Below, piece after piece: positions 59,609 to 64,000 of a stretch of DNA of 64,000 bases (positions are counted from its first letter, which is position 1; each line of letters begins with the position of its first letter). The DNA lies in the NCBI GenBank assembly GCA_964036315.1, contig OZ038500.1:62760102-62824101 (forward strand), read 5' to 3'. The DNA is from Acanthosepion esculentum (Eukaryota > Mollusca > Cephalopoda > Sepiida > Sepiidae). The notes below the pieces were generated by a model. That model did not search any database, was not told where the DNA came from, and saw only the letters and a list, made by a program, of their open reading frames with translations. Made by a program: the position numbers and the translations under genes.

Positions 59609-60197
59609 ACATTTATGTATCTGGTTATTTTTTAACTTTTATCAAAAATGACATTCTTGTACATTAATTACTAATTTTTTTTTAATTAATAACTATTTGT
59701 GCTCATTTGTTAACATTAATAGCTATCTGCTGATGTGTTAAAATTTTGGAATAATGCAATAATAAAAATAAAAATTTCATCTCTCTGATAGATATCGCGA
59801 TTTGTTAATAACTCATTTAGACTTTTCAATATCTTTAAAGGCATACAAAACACTTCTGTTTTTCAAAACCTGACCATCTAAATCACTGCCTACAACATTT
59901 ATGTATCTGGTTATTTTTTAACTTTTATCAAAAATGACATTCTTGTACATTAATTACTAATTTTTTTTTAATTAATAACTATTTGTGCTCATTTAACATT
60001 AATAGCTATCTGCTGATGTGTTAAAATTTTGGAATAATGCAATAATAAAAATAAAAATTTCATCTCTCTGATAGATATCGCGATTTGTTAATAACTCATT
60101 TAGACTTTTCAATATCTTTAAAGAATTCACTGTATTTAGAGGCATACAAAACACTTCTGTTTTTCAAAACCTGACCATCTAAATCACTGCCTACAAT
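59609..60197 (+). repeat. Tandem duplication, two ~290-bp copies, nearly identical
   Basis: The segment from 'acatttatgtatctggtta' to 'ctaaatcactgcctacaa' occurs at 59609-59894 and again at 59895-60197. Differences seen are a 5-bp deletion (gttaa) in the second copy and an 18-bp insertion there (about 60124-60141), with hardly any substitutions. A recent event. Confidence 0.95.
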
Positions 60198-61317
60198 ATC
60201 CTGTGAAGATTAAGTAAAACCTCTTTTTAACATTCCTTGATTTAAGGGATATCAGATTAAAGGACCCAGATTACATGAAACATAATGAACTAACTTTTCA
60301 TTTTACTGAATGAAGTTAGATAAATGCTAGAACAACTTATTCATCAAGTTTGTGTTAAAATACTAGGTACTCCTCAACCTTGTTAGCTATAAAATGGTAA
60401 TGAAAAATCTTGCTGATTTCAGCTATGTTTTTAGACCATTTGTAATATAAATAACAAATCCTACTTGACAGCATGTGTGTGTCTGTGTGTATGAGACACA
60501 CAGACACCCATTTCAGGTTGTTTAATGTGTAACCAGGGTCACTGGCTTTTAAATGGCAGTGCTGACAATCCTGTTAGCATAGTATCCATCAAAACTGATA
60601 GGATTATTTATATATGATTTGGACATTTTCTAAGCCTCGGTTATGAGTACAAAATAAATTACAGTTGCAGATGACATCTACAGTATCATTTCCGAGGAGA
60701 TTCCTCTTAATATGAACAAAGTAAAGTAGGTATGATTGTTTTATTTCATATTTTATACAAGATTGGTCATTTGTAAGTTGTCTTGGATTTAACAAAATGA
60801 TGTTCATTAAATGTGGGGGTCTACAGAACTTGCTTCTACTTTATGAAATGAAGGATTTATCGGATTTAAGAAACATGCTCTCCTTCCAACTAGTTCTTTA
60901 AATCAAGGTTTTAGTGTACAAAGTCTTTATATATCTTTCCGAGTAGGTTTGCTAATTGGGCTGTATTTAAATGTCCATTGCTACAAAATTTTGAATTGAC
61001 TTTCTCAATAAAAAAAAAAAATCCAAAAGGTTGCAGTTATTGAAATTCAAAATTTAGTAGCACTCTCCTTTCAAAAGTAGCTCAATCTAGTAACTATAGC
61101 ATTTTCCTTAATTTTATTTTTCAAAAATATTTAATGCTAAATTTATGCCAGTATGTCTTAAATGTCACAAAATATATCAGATTGGAAATTTAATTTTTTT
61201 TTAAATTTTTTTATTAATCAGATTTAATATATTCTCAATGACAGATTTGCTCAAATCTAATATCAATTGACCTTTGTGTCTGTTGTGTATTGGAATATAT
61301 ATCTTTCCTAAAGTAAC
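60198..61317. other. Flanking DNA with weak inverted repeat
   Basis: 'ccttgatttaagggatatcagattaaagga' near 60233 and the reverse-oriented 'tttaaatcaaggttttagtgt' near 60898 could be the ends of a decayed Tigger-like element. Both are too diverged to be sure. Confidence 0.3.
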
Positions 61318-61480
61318 GGATTTTTTATTTATTAATCCAACAAATTTTAAATTATTTTTAGTGAAAACTTGTATTTGAGCAGATGGTCCGTTTATTTATT
61401 AAACAGTATATTTATTTTTTCGTCTACCATCCTGAATATTAGAGACATATTAAAAATAAAAAAAAATGTTCTCCAGCAGG
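61318..61480. repeat. Interspersed repeat family H (second copy)
   Basis: Matches 45160-45335 in order and orientation. Confidence 0.7.
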
Positions 61481-61727
61481 ATTCTAACCAAAACTTGTTA
61501 AATCTAATGTGCCTTAACTGACTCAGGTTCAAAGATCAATTTGTTAGATTTGAACAAATTGCCTTGATAAAGTCTATCAAGGGATGAACTGTGTTGGTAA
61601 AGAAAAGTTTTTCTTTTGTCTATATTCATATTGTCTTTTATGGAAATATATTTTTTATTTATATCTGAATTTTTACATAGGACCTACAATACCCCAACTG
61701 CATCCCCCTGCAATAGGGTAACACCCC

Positions 61728-61750
61728 CCACACACACACACACACACAGA
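61728..61750. repeat. (CA)n microsatellite
   Basis: Short CA run. Confidence 0.9.
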
Positions 61751-61854
61751 CGAAAAATAGGAGCTACCTGCCAAGTAAATGTTTATAGACTGAAATATAA
61801 TTGACCAAATCTTGACCTATGCCTACATCAATAGGCATTTTTTTAAATTATTAT

Positions 61855-61985
61855 TTCACCCTAAGCAAGGCAATAAAGTTGCAAGGGGTTACTGAGATTA
61901 AAATGATCTGAGGAAAATCATTTATTAAGAAGAGAGGACAATAAATAAAAGAACAGGATTCAAGGGGACAGAAGTTTACAACACT
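61855..61985 (+). repeat. Interspersed repeat family G, fragment
   Basis: 'tttcaccctaagcaaggcaataa', 'caaggggttactgag' and 'aggacaataaataaaagaacaggattcaagggga' resemble 22538-22650 and 63325-63575. Confidence 0.6.
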
Positions 61986-62034
61986 TGTGTTTAGAGCGTG
62001 ATGCTCCATGTAAGTGAGACCTAGCTAAAACTCT

Positions 62035-62440
62035 AGTGCTGGCAGCATAATGACAGGGCCATGATCAGATGGATATGTAACAACAAGCCAGAAGATGTGG
62101 ACACTATACAATCAAGTGGGTTGTTGGCACAGCTTGGTCTTGTGGATCTTGACTTCATTCTGCGAGAGAAGGCTTTGCTGGTATGGACATGTGGAGCGTT
62201 CTGGCAGTGCTATCAAGTGTGCCTGTGACTCGGTTAAAGGAAAGTGAGTGTCTGGAAGGCCCAAGATGTCATAGAGGGAGCTGACTGAATGTGATCACAG
62301 AGAGTGGAAGCTCTCTGCAGTTGACCCTCATGACATGCATTTAGAGATCTGGAGTGGGAACTGCCATGTGTGCAGCTAGTCAGTTACCTGGAAGCGGGCC
62401 CACTGATGTGGACAATGTTCCCACACTTGCACAATAAACA
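62035..62440 (+). mobile_element. LINE fragment, C-terminal end of pol (second LINE family)
   Basis: The translation gives DRAMIRWICNNKPEDVDTIQ, LLAQLGLVDLDFILREK and, after a one-base shift, RLCWYGHVERSGSAIKCACD, then GRPKM with a stop following. This RMIRW...LRWYGHV...GRP order is typical of the tail of LINE pol proteins. It differs from the 7545 and 38255 families. Confidence 0.75.
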
Positions 62441-62589
62441 ACCAATAAAGAAGGAGAAGATGGCCATTGATATTGCACTTAAATATAAACAATCAATATT
62501 TGCCTGTTTCCAAGCCAAGTAAATTATTATAGACTCCTATAAATAACCAATATTTACCTATCCTCAAATTGAGTAAATGCTTATAGGCT

Positions 62590-62645
62590 CAAATAGCCTT
62601 GGTTGGCAACCAGTTGAGAAGGTCAACTCTGAATTCAAAACTGGA
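62590..62645 (+). repeat. SINE family A scrap
   Basis: 'ctcaaatagccttggttggcaaccagttgagaagg' followed by 'caactctgaattcaaaactgg' matches the late body of the SINE at 16181 and 30544. Confidence 0.6.
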
Positions 62646-63324
62646 GGGTTTGGTACAATGTTATCAACTCCATCTTATAAACTTATTTGTGACTGAAACT
62701 GCAGCAGCATCAGTGGGGTTGTGGCCTTATACTCTGCATGAATAAACAGGAAACTACCAAAGTTGTTACAAGATAGGATCCCTCTGTAACTTTTCTGCTA
62801 ATGTCTTATTCTGACGTTATTCCGAGCTGTATTGTTGACTGCTTAGAAGTGTGCCTAAGACATTTATGATAAAAAAAGAACAAGTCAAAACTAATGAAAT
62901 GCACATAATATTGAAAATACTTCATCCCTGAAAAGTATTTACTAGTAATTTAACAGCTGAAGAAGAAAAGATCAGCTAAAGACATTGTGCCAAAAAGCAA
63001 CAAAATGAAAAAAAAAACTAGTAAAAAAAATGCCTAATAATACTTAAACTCTCAAATCAAACATAACAGCTGAAATGGCTTGCAATAAAAAGGTGCTATC
63101 TGGAAATTAGTTGTAATTTCTTTTGGATTTTTCCAATGTAGAGATTGAGAAGCAGGAATTCAATGTTCAAACAGTAACTTCAATTTTCATCAATTGTAAG
63201 TGAAAGCTTTTTCTTTTTTAAGTAACAGATTATCAGCAAATAATGAGCTTAAGAAAAAGAAGTAAATTGTAATTTGCAAACGATTTCTGTAACAGTATTT
63301 TAAAGCTAGGATTATAGTCATATT

Positions 63325-63575
63325 TTAATAATTTCACTCCAATCAAAGCAATAAGGCCACTAAGACACAAGAAGTTATTGAGAATATGAGAAAAATGACT
63401 ATTGATGGGAGAGGACAAAAAAATAAGAATTAAGAAAACAGAATATAATGATAGACATTTCATTTAAATTTTTGAAAATCAAACTTGACTGGGAAGCAAA
63501 AAGCCATAAAATGCTAAGACCATACTGCCAATCTAGTACTGCACTTAAATTCATAAAGTCTAGGTACCATAGAGG
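63325..63575 (+). repeat. Interspersed repeat family G, longest plus copy
   Basis: 'tttcactccaatcaaagcaataaggccactaagacacaagaagtta', 'gagaggacaaaaaaataagaattaagaaaacag', 'catactgccaatctagtactgcacttaaattcat' and 'ctaggtaccat'. It is the reverse complement of 48825-49140. Confidence 0.65.
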
Positions 63576-64000
63576 AAAGTTCATCAGAATAATTATGAAA
63601 GTATTTATAGAAAAATCACAGGGAATTTATGTGACGGCAGTGGGAAAGAAACTGAGATGTCAGGACCAATAACATGTCTTTGAGAAAAGAAGGTGTAATT
63701 TATTGTTACAGAAAAAAAAGGCTGAATTTTAATAAGAATAGACTGTCATTCTGCTCTATTGATATGATTAACAAAGGTTTTAACATTCAGGTATGATTTT
63801 GTTAGATTGTAGAATTTTATTGGTGATAAGAAAAAAATTGCTAAACAGCTTTTAAGGATGCAATATAGACAAAAGTATATATTAGATGAAAGACCTTAAA
63901 AACAACAAAGATGAAAACAATAGTCCCCAAAATATATGGAATTATGAAAATACATAAATTCAAACAAAATAGAAATGCTGAAGAACATCTCATCCGAAAG
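63576..64000. other. Unclassified flank
   Basis: No gene. 'aacaaagatgaaaacaatagtcc' at about 63904 is a scrap of a family D arm. Confidence 0.4.

Overview
The window is nuclear DNA from an animal. It is very AT-rich, has spliced genes with introns up to 20 kb, and is full of decayed transposable elements and simple repeats. The proteins and the mix of Penelope-like, Tc1/mariner, Helitron and tRNA-derived SINE elements fit a lophotrochozoan, most likely a mollusc. I cannot name the species, and the phylum is an inference.

Two protein-coding genes can be read with confidence. On the minus strand, two exons (34840-34225 and 14263-13941) join in phase to give a 312-residue NEDD4-family-interacting protein (NDFIP1/2 type). 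It has one PPxY motif, two LPxY motifs and three membrane segments, and a 19,961 bp intron. On the plus strand, five exons between 43074 and 57250 join in phase to give a complete 144-residue RPB4 (POLR2D), a subunit of the RNA polymerase II stalk. The RPB4 first exon and its promoter exist twice. A second copy at 35182-35263 keeps its frame, splice donor and phase. It lies head-to-head with NDFIP, 341 bp between start codons, so the two genes probably share a bidirectional promoter. Both RPB4 first exons are preceded by the same 15-bp block around an ETS-type CCGGAAGT site. The upstream copy has two upstream reading frames in its leader, one overlapping the start codon; the downstream copy has none.

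Region by region: 1-13.9 kb is intergenic or NDFIP 3' flank, with a 5S rRNA pseudogene joined to a SINE, a four-copy SINE array, LINE fragments and inverted-repeat elements. 14.3-34.2 kb is the NDFIP intron, with a Penelope-like element carrying a 26-bp minisatellite and a Tc1 transposase relic carrying a 104-bp tandem array. 34.2-43.2 kb holds the two RPB4 first exons with a LINE relic and SINEs between them. 43.2-57.3 kb is the body of POLR2D, whose introns hold mariner, Tigger-like, Helitron and SINE insertions. 57.3-64 kb is 3' flank, with a recent ~290-bp tandem duplication and several repeat families that also occur earlier in the window.

I saw no intact transposase or reverse transcriptase, no CRISPR and no functional tRNA or rRNA gene. 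Ends of repeats are estimates by eye unless a target-site duplication or terminal motif is cited.
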